A stretch of 35,757 bases of DNA, from the NCBI RefSeq assembly GCF_014836885.1, contig NZ_JACSPY010000011.1:60435-96191 (forward strand). The letters run 5' to 3'. The notes beneath the pieces were generated by a model, which did not search any database, had not been told where the DNA came from, and saw only the letters and a program-made list of their open reading frames with translations. Shown piece after piece: positions 9,521-19,505 of the stretch; within the stretch, counting starts at the first letter, position 1, and each line of letters begins with the position of its first letter. The translations under genes and the position numbers were made by a program. The DNA is from Brevibacterium gallinarum (lineage in GTDB: Bacteria > Actinomycetota > Actinomycetes > Actinomycetales > Brevibacteriaceae).

Positions 9521-10534
9521 ATGCCTCGCAGCCCGCTGCCCCCACGTGAGGGGATCTCCGCCACGCGCCTGCGCGCCCCCGGCGGGCATGGGACCCACGC
9601 GCTGGCCGGCGCCCCGGTGCCGGGCAGCGTCGATGAGATGCTCGCCGTCCTTGTGCCGGACTCCACACCCGAGGCGCGGGCTGCGCTCGTAACCGACGGC
9701 CGCCTGTGCACCGCTGAGGCCGGACCCGCCCGGCTGGAGGACCCGGTCATCCCCGGAGCGTTCTACTGGTTCCACCGCCCGGTGCCGTCCGAGCCCCGGG
9801 TGCCGTTCGAGATCGGCATCGTGGACGAGGACGAGGATCTGCTCGTCGTCGACAAGCCGCACTTCCTGGCCAGCACACCCAATGGCCGGTTCGTACGCGA
9901 ATGCGCCGTCACCCGGCTGCGCGTCGACTGCGGCGAACCGGATCTCGTCGCCATCCACCGCCTCGACCGAGTCACCGCCGGGCTGCTCGTGCTCTCGCGC
10001 CGGCTGGAATCCCGTGGACGCTATCAGCGGCTGTTCCAAGACCGGAAGGTGATGAAGACCTACCGGGCGCTGACAGTGCTGCCGCCGGGCTTCGACCCGG
10101 ATTCGCTGCCCGGTGAGCGCCGCACCCGGCTGGAGAAGACCGCCGGTGACCGGCAGGTCCGCGAAGTCGACGGCGAGCCCAACACCCACACCCGGATCCG
10201 GCTGGCAGCCGTGCACGAGGTGACAGGCGGCAGCCAGGCGCCCACCGCCTCGGGAACGGGGGAGGGAGGCGTGCGCATCGGCGAGTTCGAGCTTCAGCCG
10301 GTGACCGGCAAGACCCACCAGCTGCGGGTGCACATGCACGCACTGGGCCTGCCGATCCTCGGCGACCCGGTCTACCCGGTCGATGACAACCCGGATCCCT
10401 ACGATTTCTCCTCGCCCTTGCAGCTGCTGGCATCCGCGCTCGCCTTCACCGACCCGCTGACCGGACAGCAGCGGCGGTTCACCACCAGGCTGCGGCTCGA
10501 CGCGGCCGCCGCGTGGGCGCAGCTGGGTGGATGA
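9521..10534 (+). CDS. RluA-family pseudouridine synthase
   Basis: Isomerises uridine to pseudouridine in RNA. 337 residues. The catalytic motif is AIHRLDRVTAGLLVLS (about residues 145-160), with the essential Asp in HRLDR. Other family blocks are DEDLLVVDKPHFLASTP, the FQDRKVMKTYRAL strand, the TGKTHQLRVHMHALGLPILGDPVY block and a final FTDPLTGQ segment. The first ~90 residues form a divergent N-terminal region that contains a short RIF-like stretch (DEMLAVLVPDSTPEARAALVTDGRL), perhaps a degenerate S4-type binding domain. The RNA target (23S, 16S or tRNA) cannot be told from sequence. The gene stands alone. Confidence 0.88.
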   Translation: MPRSPLPPREGISATRLRAPGGHGTHALAGAPVPGSVDEMLAVLVPDSTPEARAALVTDGRLCTAEAGPARLEDPVIPGAFYWFHRPVPSEPRVPFEIGIVDEDEDLLVVDKPHFLASTPNGRFVRECAVTRLRVDCGEPDLVAIHRLDRVTAGLLVLSRRLESRGRYQRLFQDRKVMKTYRALTVLPPGFDPDSLPGERRTRLEKTAGDRQVREVDGEPNTHTRIRLAAVHEVTGGSQAPTASGTGEGGVRIGEFELQPVTGKTHQLRVHMHALGLPILGDPVYPVDDNPDPYDFSSPLQLLASALAFTDPLTGQQRRFTTRLRLDAAAAWAQLGG

Positions 10535-10587
10535 GAACTTCACAAGGCTGCCACAGCAGCGCAACCTGAGGTGGGCCGGTCCGCCGT

Positions 10588-10593
10588 TACAGT
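10588..10593 (+). promoter_or_regulatory. -10 box TACAGT, leaderless promoter
   Basis: TACAGT followed by 6 nt (GACACC) and the ATG at 10600; no ribosome site is visible. Confidence 0.5.
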
Positions 10594-10599
10594 GACACC

Positions 10600-11601
10600 A
10601 TGACCGATCCCAACCCGCCTTCGGACCCGGCTGTGCCCCCGCAGCCTCCCCGGCCGCCTTCGCAGCCCCCGCAGCCGTCCCAACCGCCAGCGCAGCGCAC
10701 GCCCCCGCAGCCGTCCCAACCGCCAGCGCAGCGCACGCCGTCGGGACCGCGCGTGCCGCACCCGCAGCGTGGCGAGCCGTACATGTACGCTGCCGGTGTG
10801 CCGCGGGTCGACGGGCGCTACGATCTCAGCGAACTCGACCGGCAGCGCGAGGAGGTCTTCTCCGATAACGGCGAGAAGCCGATCAGATGGCTGCCGCGCT
10901 TCGGCCGGGCCGTACTTGTCAGCCTCGCACTGGCCGCAGCCGGGGCCGTCATCGTCTTAATCGTCGGGGCGGAGATGCTGCTCGGCAAGACGGGAGAGGT
11001 CGTCCCGGCCGAGCACGCGGGACTCATGGGCCTCATCTTCCTCGTCGTCCTGTCCTGGATGTTCCCATTCATGGACTACAGCATGGTCTTCTCCACCGCC
11101 GCCCAGAAGTGGTTGCCGGTTGCGGCGTTCATCTTCGCGACCTCGGCGGTGAACGCCGGGCTGCTGACAGTCTCGACGCTGGTGTGGCCGTACGTGGTCG
11201 ACTTCGTACCTTCGGGGCTCTTCATCGACAGCTGGGAACCGGATGCGGCACACCTGCTCGTGGTGTTCCTGTGCTGCTGGTCCGTGACGCTCTCAGTCTT
11301 CGGTGGGGCTGCCTTCATGGTGCGCATGATGGCGGTCAACCCGATCATCGCCTTCATCCTCGGTGGCGGCTGGGTGCTCGGGAGCTTGGGCCTGGCAGTC
11401 GGAATCGTCATGTTCATCAAGGCTGTGCCGGCTTACGACACGACAAGCGTCATCGTCCCTGCCGGGATCACCCTCGCAGTTGTCATCTTCCTGTTCGTCT
11501 GCCTCATGCCGGTCACGTCTCTGCGCAGGTCGTCTCCGGAGCCCGCCGGCCCCGTCGGCGGCCCTGTGCAGGAGGACATCGCCGGTGAGCCACCCGCCTG
11601 A
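10600..11601 (+). CDS. Unknown Pro-rich multi-pass membrane protein
   Basis: Not recognised. 333 residues. Residues 1-60 are Pro/Gln-rich and low in complexity, including two exact copies of the 12-residue unit PPQPSQPPAQRT; a short basic-aromatic link (GEPYMYAAGVPRVDGRYDLSELDRQREE) follows. Then come about six membrane helices (about 102-128, 143-162, 170-195, 218-245, 250-272, 278-305) and a polar tail ending EDIAGEPPA. Actinobacterial membrane proteins often carry such cytoplasmic Pro-rich tails. No transport or enzyme motif is visible. The start is set by the leaderless-type TACAGT box. Confidence 0.75.
   Translation: MTDPNPPSDPAVPPQPPRPPSQPPQPSQPPAQRTPPQPSQPPAQRTPSGPRVPHPQRGEPYMYAAGVPRVDGRYDLSELDRQREEVFSDNGEKPIRWLPRFGRAVLVSLALAAAGAVIVLIVGAEMLLGKTGEVVPAEHAGLMGLIFLVVLSWMFPFMDYSMVFSTAAQKWLPVAAFIFATSAVNAGLLTVSTLVWPYVVDFVPSGLFIDSWEPDAAHLLVVFLCCWSVTLSVFGGAAFMVRMMAVNPIIAFILGGGWVLGSLGLAVGIVMFIKAVPAYDTTSVIVPAGITLAVVIFLFVCLMPVTSLRRSSPEPAGPVGGPVQEDIAGEPPA
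10666..10737 (+). repeat. Two exact 36-bp tandem repeats in coding sequence
   Basis: Copies at 10666-10701 and 10702-10737 are identical, in frame, and encode PPQPSQPPAQRT twice. Identity at every third base points to recent duplication. Confidence 0.9.
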
Positions 11602-11669
11602 GCACGCGGAGCGCCTCGGTGTGCGCAGCGTTGTGACCTTCCGGCGGATCGCCGAACGCGACGCTGACC

Positions 11670-12275
11670 TCAGCGGCCAGCCAGCCGGTGCTCCAGGCCC
11701 CGCCTCACCGTCGGCCACTCGCAGGCGATGATCGAATAGACCGCGGTGTCGCGCAGCACCCCGTCGAGCAGCTGGTGGGAGCGCAGCACCCCATCGGGCT
11801 TCGCGCCGAGGCGTTCGATCGCCGCCCGGGACTGGAAGTTGTGGAAGTGCGTGCGGAACTCCACCGCAATGCAGTCAAGGGCCTCGAACGCGCGGGTGAG
11901 CAGCAGCAGCTTCGCCTCCGCATTCACCCCTGTGCCCTGCACGGCAGGAGACAGCCACGTCGAGCCGATCTCGACCCGCCGGTTGTCCGCATCGATATTC
12001 ATGAACGTCGTCATGCCCACCGGCCGGCCGTCGGCTAGGACCGTGAACGGCGCCATCGACCCAGCCGCCTGCAGACCCTGCCGGCGCTCGATCTCATCAG
12101 CCATCGCCTCGGGCGCGGGCACACGCGTCACCCACGAGGACGGGAGATCACCGGCAGCGGCGGCCAGCGCCTCGGCGTCGGAGAGCTCGACCCGGCGCAG
12201 CAGCACCCGGGTGCCGGCCAGCTGCGGGGTCGCGGCGAAGGCATGGGGAACAGACACATCATCGTGATCGCTCAT
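11670..12275 (-). CDS. GNAT family N-acetyltransferase (RimJ/RimL-like)
   Basis: Likely moves an acetyl group from acetyl-CoA to an amine; substrate unknown. 201 residues. The GNAT fold is seen in ATPQLAGTRVLLRRVELSDAEAL at the start, a central strand VGMTTFMNIDADNRRVEIGSTWLSP, the acetyl-CoA loop QGTGVNAEAKLLLLTRAFE (a variant of Q/RxxGxG/A) and the FRTHFHNFQSRAAIERLGAKPDGVLR block, typical of the RimJ/RimL-like group. The start at 12275 has a TACACT box 7 nt upstream and no ribosome site. The C-terminal end points toward the unknown membrane gene, and guaB is read divergently. Confidence 0.85.
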   Translation of the reverse strand: MSDHDDVSVPHAFAATPQLAGTRVLLRRVELSDAEALAAAAGDLPSSWVTRVPAPEAMADEIERRQGLQAAGSMAPFTVLADGRPVGMTTFMNIDADNRRVEIGSTWLSPAVQGTGVNAEAKLLLLTRAFEALDCIAVEFRTHFHNFQSRAAIERLGAKPDGVLRSHQLLDGVLRDTAVYSIIACEWPTVRRGLEHRLAGR

Positions 12276-12282
12276 GGGCTCA

Positions 12283-12288
12283 AGTGTA
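12283..12288 (-). promoter_or_regulatory. -10 box TACACT, leaderless promoter of the acetyltransferase
   Basis: TACACT on the minus strand, 7 nt before the ATG at 12275. Confidence 0.45.
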
Positions 12289-12422
12289 GGACCGCGCCCG
12301 AGGCGTGGGCAGACTCACAGCCGGATCCGCAGGCCGGCCTCACCCCGGGTGTGGTGCCGGGCCGCTGCGACGGACTACGATTGAGCCAGCGACCCCACGC
12401 CGTATTCCGCCTCGGGAGGTAG

Positions 12423-14677
<2,255 letters not shown>

Positions 14678-14689
<12 letters not shown>

Positions 14690-15541
14690 GCGGAGCCGGC
14701 GGCGCTTGAGCTGCCGGGCAATAACGCCCTGGCGCGGGCTGAAGAGGTAGACGAGGGTGAAGACGAAGCCCTGGGCCAGCACGATCATGCCGCCCGATGC
14801 GGTGTCGGCGTAGTAGCTGATGTACAGGCCGATGAGCGAGCAGCCGACCGAGATCGCCGGGGCGATGATGAGCATCATGCTCATCCGGTTCGTCAGCAGG
14901 TAGGCCGAGGCGCCGGGGATGATGAGCATTGCCACGACGAGGACGACGCCGACGATCTGCAGCGTCGCCACCGCGGTGACGGCCAGCAGGGCGAGCATGA
15001 CCGCGCCGATGAGACGAGGGCTCATGCCGATCGCATGCGCGTGCGTCGGGTCGAAGGCGTAGAGGGTGAAGTCGCGGCGCTTGAGGAGCACGACGAGCAG
15101 CACAGCGATCGTGAGGATGAGGATCTGGGTGAGATCCTGCCGGGACACACCGAGGATGTTGCCGAAGATGATGTGCATGAGGTCCGTGTCCGAGGGGGTG
15201 ACGGACACGAGCACGATGCCGAAGGCGAACAGCGTGGTGAACACGATGCCGATCGCGGCGTCCTCCTTGACCCGGGAGGTGTCGCGCACCGCCCCGATGA
15301 GGATGACGGCGAGGAACCCGAACACGAGCGCACCGATGGCGAACGGCAGGTCGAGGACATAGGCGAGCACGACCCCGGGCAGCACCGCATGGGAGACGGC
15401 ATCGCCCATGAGCGACCAGCCGATGAGCACCAGCCAGCACGACAGCAGCGCACACACGATCGAGACCATGACCGCGGCGATGAGCGCGCGGGTCATGAAC
15501 TCATAGCTCAGCGGGTCGGCGAGCAGGTGAAGGATGTTCAT
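14678..15541 (-). CDS. mntB: Metal ABC transporter permease (ABC-3 family)
   Basis: Membrane channel subunit of a manganese/zinc-type ABC importer. 287 residues with about eight or nine helices. The ABC-3 family blocks are seen: MTRALIAAVMVSIVCALLSCWLVLIGWSLMGDAVSHAVLPG near the start, DAAIGIVFTTLFAFGI, HIIFGNILGVS, LYAFDPTHAHAIG and VATLQIVGVVLVVAMLIIPGASAYLLT. Its start overlaps the end of the ATPase gene by 4 nt. The gene ends 12 nt inside the end of mntR on the other strand. Manganese rather than zinc is inferred from the neighbouring regulator; the symbol is given on that basis. Confidence 0.88.
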
Positions 15542-16503
15542 CGCGTCTCACCGTCCCAGTTCTCATCGGCGGCCGCAGCGTCGCCGGCAGCTGCGGCTTC
15601 GGCTTCAGCCACGGCCCCGCCGTCAGCCGGGGCCTCGTCGGCCCGCCGGGTGTCGGTCGGCCGGCCGAGCGGATCGAGTCCGAAGGCCAGCGCCAGGTTC
15701 TGCGGGCGCAGCACCTCGGCAGGCGAGTCGTGCAGCAGCACACGGCGCATGAGCAGGATCGCCTCATCGGCCAGATCCGGCAGCGCGTGCAGGTCATGGG
15801 TGGACACGACGATCGTCGTCCCGGAATCGGCGGCCTCGCGCAGCACCGTCGAGATCATCTGCTCAGAGCGCTTGTCGACGCCGGCGAAGGGCTCATCGAG
15901 CAGCAGCACCGAGGCTCCCTGCGCCAGCCCCCGGGCGACGAAGGCGCGCTTGCGCTGCCCGCCGGAGAGCTGGCCGATCTGCCGGCCGGCCAGCTCGCTG
16001 AGCTCGACGCGGGCCAGTGCGGCCTCGACGGCGTCCTGGTCGGTGCGGGTGAGCCGGCGGGTGATCCCGGTGCGCCCGTAGCGGCCGGTGCCCACCACCT
16101 CGCGCACGGTGATCGGGAAGTCCCAGTCGACGGTCTCGGCCTGCGGCACGTACCCGATGAGCCCGGCCCGCCGGGCCTTGGCAGGCGGGAGGCCTGCGAT
16201 GCGCACGGAACCGGACTGCGGCTTGAGGCTGCCGACGATCGACTTGAACAGGGTGGACTTACCGGCGCCGTTCATGCCGACCAGACCGCAGATGCGGCCG
16301 CGCCCGATGACGGCACTCGCTTCGTCGAGAGCCAGCACTGAGCCATAGCGCACCGTGACGTTCCGGACCTCCAGGGCGGTGGACGCGCCGGGTCCGGGTG
16401 GGTGCGCCGCAGGCTGGTGCGGGTGCCGGGAAGAGTTCATCGGTGTCCAGTCAAGCGCAGTCGGATGAACGACGCCAGTAAGGCTGTGGTGGCCGTCATG
16501 CAC
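15538..16503 (-). CDS. mntC: Metal ABC transporter ATP-binding protein
   Basis: ATPase of the manganese-type importer. 321 residues from the GTG at 16503 or 300 from the ATG at 16440. The nucleotide-binding domain has Walker A GMNGAGKST, the Q-loop (YVPQAE), signature LSGGQRKRAFVARGLA, Walker B VLLLDEPFAGVD and the H-switch STHDLH. The GTG start overlaps the stop of the substrate-binding gene by 8 nt, which favours coupling; the ATG start gives a more usual N-terminus. After about residue 270 comes an Ala/Glu/Asp-rich tail (AEAEAAAAGDAAAADENWDG) not seen in most homologues. It ends 4 nt inside the permease gene. Confidence 0.9.
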   Translation of the reverse strand: MHDGHHSLTGVVHPTALDWTPMNSSRHPHQPAAHPPGPGASTALEVRNVTVRYGSVLALDEASAVIGRGRICGLVGMNGAGKSTLFKSIVGSLKPQSGSVRIAGLPPAKARRAGLIGYVPQAETVDWDFPITVREVVGTGRYGRTGITRRLTRTDQDAVEAALARVELSELAGRQIGQLSGGQRKRAFVARGLAQGASVLLLDEPFAGVDKRSEQMISTVLREAADSGTTIVVSTHDLHALPDLADEAILLMRRVLLHDSPAEVLRPQNLALAFGLDPLGRPTDTRRADEAPADGGAVAEAEAAAAGDAAAADENWDGETR

Positions 16504-17473
16504 CTTGGGCCCCAGTCAGGGCATCGGCGATGGTCTCGGCATCGTGGGTGATGAGATCGAGGTAGCTCGGCACAGGGCCGTCTGCGGTGGTGAGCGAGTC
16601 GACGTAGAGGGTGCCGCCGAAGGTCGCGTCGGTGGCGTCGACGACCTGCTGCATCGCCTTGTCATTCACCGTCGATTCGCAGAACACGGCCGGGACGTCG
16701 TTGTCGCGCACGAACTCGATGGCCGAAGCGACCTGCTGCGGGGTGGCCTCGTGCTCGGCGTTGACCGGCCAGATGTACTTCTCCGTCAGACCGGCATCGC
16801 GGGCGAGGTAGGAGAAGGCGCCTTCGCAGGTGACGAGCGCACGCTGGTTCTCCGGCAGGGCCGCAAGCGTATCGGCCAGGTTCGTTTCGACCTCGGTGAG
16901 CTTGGCGGTGTAGTCCTCGGCGTTGGCTTCGAAGTCCGCGGCGTGGTCGGGTGCGAGGTCGCTGAAGGCGGTGACCATGTTCTCGACGTAGATCGCGGTG
17001 TTGGAAGGCGACATCCAGGCGTGCGGGTTCGGTTTGCCGGCGTCGGCGTCCTCGGTGATGTCGATCGGCGTGATGCCCTCGCTGAGCACGACGTGCTCGG
17101 TGCCGGCGACGTCGATGAACTGCTCGAACCACTTCTCCAGGCCCATGCCGTTCTCGAGGACGAGGTCGGCCTCCTCAGCGTGCCGGATGTCGCTGGGGGA
17201 GGGCTCGTAGCCGTGGATCTCCGCACCTTCCTGCGTGATCGACTCCACCCGCAGGTGATCGCCTGCCACATTGGCTGCGATGTCCTTGAGCACGGTGAAG
17301 GTGGTGAGCACCAGCGGGCGGTCGTCGTCCGCGCCCGAGGTGGTCGCAGGGCTGCAGGCGGACAGTGCCAGTGCGGTTACGCTCACCAGGCCGGTGAGCA
17401 GAAGGGGGATGCGCCGGGTGCGGCTGTGCGCGCGAGGTGAGCGCGGGCGGGGGAGGGGGGAACGGAATGTCAT
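16496..17473 (-). CDS. mntA: Metal-binding lipoprotein of ABC transporter (TroA/PsaA type)
   Basis: Extracytoplasmic metal receptor, cluster A-I. 325 residues. The N-terminus has basic residues, a hydrophobic stretch and lipobox LSAC, with the lipidated Cys at residue 40. Metal ligands by family pattern: His in EIHGYEPSPSD, His in NPHAWMSP, Glu in CEGAFSYLARDAG, and Asp in YVDSLTT. This His-His-Glu-Asp set is typical of manganese/zinc receptors such as PsaA; there is no long His-rich loop as in ZnuA, which favours manganese. The start at 17473 puts the signal sequence at the N-terminus; the open frame runs further upstream through the operator and is not used. First gene of the operon. Confidence 0.9.
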   Translation of the reverse strand: MTFRSPLPRPRSPRAHSRTRRIPLLLTGLVSVTALALSACSPATTSGADDDRPLVLTTFTVLKDIAANVAGDHLRVESITQEGAEIHGYEPSPSDIRHAEEADLVLENGMGLEKWFEQFIDVAGTEHVVLSEGITPIDITEDADAGKPNPHAWMSPSNTAIYVENMVTAFSDLAPDHAADFEANAEDYTAKLTEVETNLADTLAALPENQRALVTCEGAFSYLARDAGLTEKYIWPVNAEHEATPQQVASAIEFVRDNDVPAVFCESTVNDKAMQQVVDATDATFGGTLYVDSLTTADGPVPSYLDLITHDAETIADALTGAQGA

Positions 17474-17505
17474 GGCATCACCATAGTTCCCCTCAGCGAA
17501 TCTGC

Positions 17506-17540
17506 AAAGTTCGCCTATGCGAACTTTTTGATGTGCGCAA
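17506..17540 (-). promoter_or_regulatory. Promoter of the manganese ABC operon inside a palindromic operator
   Basis: A perfect inverted repeat AAAGTTCGC-CTAT-GCGAACTTT spans 17506-17527. On the minus strand a -35 TTGCGC (17535-17540) and -10 TAGGCG (17512-17517) are exactly 17 nt apart, and the -10 lies in the centre of the palindrome. A protein bound there would block the promoter. The palindrome length and placement suit a DtxR/MntR-family repressor; the encoded mntR at 13949 is the natural candidate. Confidence 0.65.
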
Positions 17541-17565
17541 GCGATGCGGGGTCGGTTTCGGGATC

Positions 17566-18420
17566 TCAGTCCTTCTTCGGCCGGCCGATCCCGCGGTAGT
17601 GCTGCAGCTGTTCGGGGGTGAGCCGGCGGAACAGCGCCTCCTGGGCGACCGAGGCGACGAGCACGCCGTCGGCTGTGGTGATGTCGCCGTTGTACAGGCC
17701 GCGACCGTAGGCTGCTGAGCGCGGAGCGTAATCGCACAGCACCCAGTCGTTCATGTCCACCGGCCGGTGGAACCACAGCGAGTGATCGAGACTCGAACCG
17801 GACTTGAACTCATCGGTGTTGAACGCCCCCAGGCCTGAGGAGATGTCGGACAGGTAGGTGAGAGCGCAGATGTGCAGCAGCTCGGAGTCACCGAGGTCTT
17901 CTGTGCAGCGGGCCCAGAACCGGACCGGATAGTCGGTCGTCTCGAACGGCTGGTCGGTGCTGCGGGCCTCGAAGGAGAACATCCGCGGCATCGGTGAGGG
18001 GTCCCCGAAGCGGATCTCCGCCTCGGCGGCGGCCGTCGGGCCCTGCAGGTCGGGGCTGTCGTTGCCGCGGGTGAAGTTGATGGCCATATTGAAGATGACA
18101 TCGCCGTCCTGGGTGGCGACGACCCGGCGAGCGGAGTAGGAGCCGCCGTCGCGGTCCCGGAAAACCTGAAAGACCGTCGGCCGGGCGGCATTGCCCGGGC
18201 GCAGGAAGTACCCGTGCAGGGAGTGCGGCTTGCGCTCGGCATCGACGGTCAGAGCCGCGGCGTGCACGGACTGCGCTGCGACCTGCCCGCCGTAGAGGGC
18301 GTAGGGCTCATCGAAGACGTAGCCGGCGCGGTAGATGTTCTTGTCGATCTTCTCCAGCTGCATGAGCTCGAGGAACGAGCCCTCGCCGGTTTCGCTGGGT
18401 GAGAAGAGCACATCGCTCAC
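17566..18420 (-). CDS. tesB: Acyl-CoA thioesterase II
   Basis: Hydrolyses acyl-CoA to free acid and CoA. 284 residues, the normal TesB length, made of two hot-dog folds. Family blocks: NIYRAGYVFDEPYALYGGQVAAQSVHAAALTV (first fold), SLHGYFLRPGNAARPTVFQVFRDRDGGSYSARRVVATQDGDVIF, and SLDHSLWFHRPVDMNDWVLCDYAPRSAAYGRGLYNGDITTADGVLVASVAQEAL (second fold), with the catalytic Asp-Thr/Ser-Gln positions typical of the family. Start GTG 18420 has a GGAGGA ribosome site 7 nt upstream. Divergent from the thiamine operon. A TAGGAT box (18466-18471, minus) could be its -10. Confidence 0.93.
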   Translation of the reverse strand: MSDVLFSPSETGEGSFLELMQLEKIDKNIYRAGYVFDEPYALYGGQVAAQSVHAAALTVDAERKPHSLHGYFLRPGNAARPTVFQVFRDRDGGSYSARRVVATQDGDVIFNMAINFTRGNDSPDLQGPTAAAEAEIRFGDPSPMPRMFSFEARSTDQPFETTDYPVRFWARCTEDLGDSELLHICALTYLSDISSGLGAFNTDEFKSGSSLDHSLWFHRPVDMNDWVLCDYAPRSAAYGRGLYNGDITTADGVLVASVAQEALFRRLTPEQLQHYRGIGRPKKD

Positions 18421-18549
18421 AGGTTTCCTCCGATTCGGTCAGGACAGCAGGCGGCCTATCCTCCGATCCTAGCGACCCATGTGTGCGGACTCCGCGCGCC
18501 GCCGCCTCGTCACATGCCGGCGCACAGTGGCGTCATCGGCCAGGACTGT

Positions 18550-18555
18550 TAGAGT
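18550..18555 (+). promoter_or_regulatory. -10 box TAGAGT of the thiamine operon
   Basis: TAGAGT lies about 7 nt before the first base of the riboswitch, so the transcript would begin with the aptamer. No clear -35 is seen. Confidence 0.45.
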
Positions 18556-18561
18556 GGCGGA

Positions 18562-18641
18562 CAGACATGGGGTGCCCGGCGGGCCGGGCTGAGAACACAC
18601 CCATCGAACCTGATCTGGATCATGCTGGCGAAGGGATTGTC
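18562..18641 (+). promoter_or_regulatory. TPP riboswitch (thi-box)
   Basis: All conserved blocks of the thiamine pyrophosphate aptamer are present in order: GGGGTGCCC (18569-18577), CTGAGA (18589-18594), ACCC, GAACCTGAT (18606-18614), CTGGAT, and GCGAAGGGA (18628-18636). The last block contains the AAGGGA ribosome site for thiM, whose ATG is 5 nt later. There is no expression platform beyond the aptamer, so ligand binding would hide the ribosome site directly (translational control, as known for other actinobacterial and E. coli thi genes). Confidence 0.95.
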
Positions 18642-19505
18642 ATGACACAGCAGCACCCATCTGCCGCCGCACAGACGGCGGCCTCGATACCCGATCTCGC
18701 AGCGGCGGTGACCGCAGTGCGGGAGTCGAATCCGCTCGTCCAGTGCATCACGAACACCGTCGTGCAGCCGCTGAGCGCCAATGCGCTGCTGGCGATCGGC
18801 GCCTCACCGGCGATGATCAACCACGAAGCCGACGCCGCCCAGTTCGCCCGCATCTCCGACGGCCTGCTCATCAACTTCGGCACCGCCAGCTCCCACAACT
18901 TCCTCGCCGCCGATGCCGCCATCACCGCCGCCCGTGAGACCGGCACCCCGTGGGTGCTCGATCCCGTGTCCTACGGCGTCATCGACTACCGCACCACCCG
19001 CATCAAGCAGGCCCTGACCTGGCAGCCGACCGCCATCCGCGGCAACGCCTCTGAGATCGCAGCCCTGGCCGGCACCGGTGCCGGCGCCCGCGGCGTCGAC
19101 TCCACCGACGAGGTCGAGGCCGTGCTGGAGGCTGCGATCCAGCTCTCCCACGCACTCGGCTCCGTCGTCGCCGTCTCCGGAGAGGTCGACGCGATCGTCC
19201 ACGCCGGGGAGCAGGTGTGCATCGCCCGGGTCTCGGGCGGTTCGGACTACATGCCGCTGGTCGTGGGCACCGGCTGCTCGCTCGGCGGTGTCGTCGCCGC
19301 CTACCTCGGCGCCCTGCCGGCCGACCCGTTCGCCGCTGTCGTCGCCGCCCACGCTCACTATGCGGCCGCCGGCACGCGTGCGGCCGGCACGAGCCGCGGG
19401 CCCGGCAGCTTCGCCGTCGAGTTCCTCGACGCCCTGCATTCCGTCACCGCTGCTGACATCGCCGCAGTCGGCGTCAGCTACGACACCGTGGAGGTCACCG
19501 AATGA
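18642..19505 (+). CDS. thiM: Hydroxyethylthiazole kinase
   Basis: Phosphorylates 4-methyl-5-(2-hydroxyethyl)thiazole, a salvage step for thiamine. 287 residues, with the ribokinase-like fold. Motifs: CITNTVVQPLSANALLAIGASPAM near the N-terminus, PWVLDPVSYG, RGNASEIAALAG and the active-site loop VVGTGCSLGGVVAAYLG, with the Cys characteristic of ThiM. The start is the ATG at 18642 right after the riboswitch; the open frame running back to 18399 crosses the riboswitch and is not used. It overlaps thiE by 4 nt (ATGA). Confidence 0.95.
   Translation: MTQQHPSAAAQTAASIPDLAAAVTAVRESNPLVQCITNTVVQPLSANALLAIGASPAMINHEADAAQFARISDGLLINFGTASSHNFLAADAAITAARETGTPWVLDPVSYGVIDYRTTRIKQALTWQPTAIRGNASEIAALAGTGAGARGVDSTDEVEAVLEAAIQLSHALGSVVAVSGEVDAIVHAGEQVCIARVSGGSDYMPLVVGTGCSLGGVVAAYLGALPADPFAAVVAAHAHYAAAGTRAAGTSRGPGSFAVEFLDALHSVTAADIAAVGVSYDTVEVTE

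Noticed and set aside
15035..16081. 348-codon plus-strand frame opposite the ABC permease and ATPase genes
   Set aside because: Asp/Glu/His-rich shadow of membrane and ATPase genes; the Walker motifs lie on the minus strand.
16504..17440. 311-codon plus-strand frame opposite the manganese-binding lipoprotein gene
   Set aside because: Gly/Val-rich shadow; the minus strand has a lipobox and all metal ligands.
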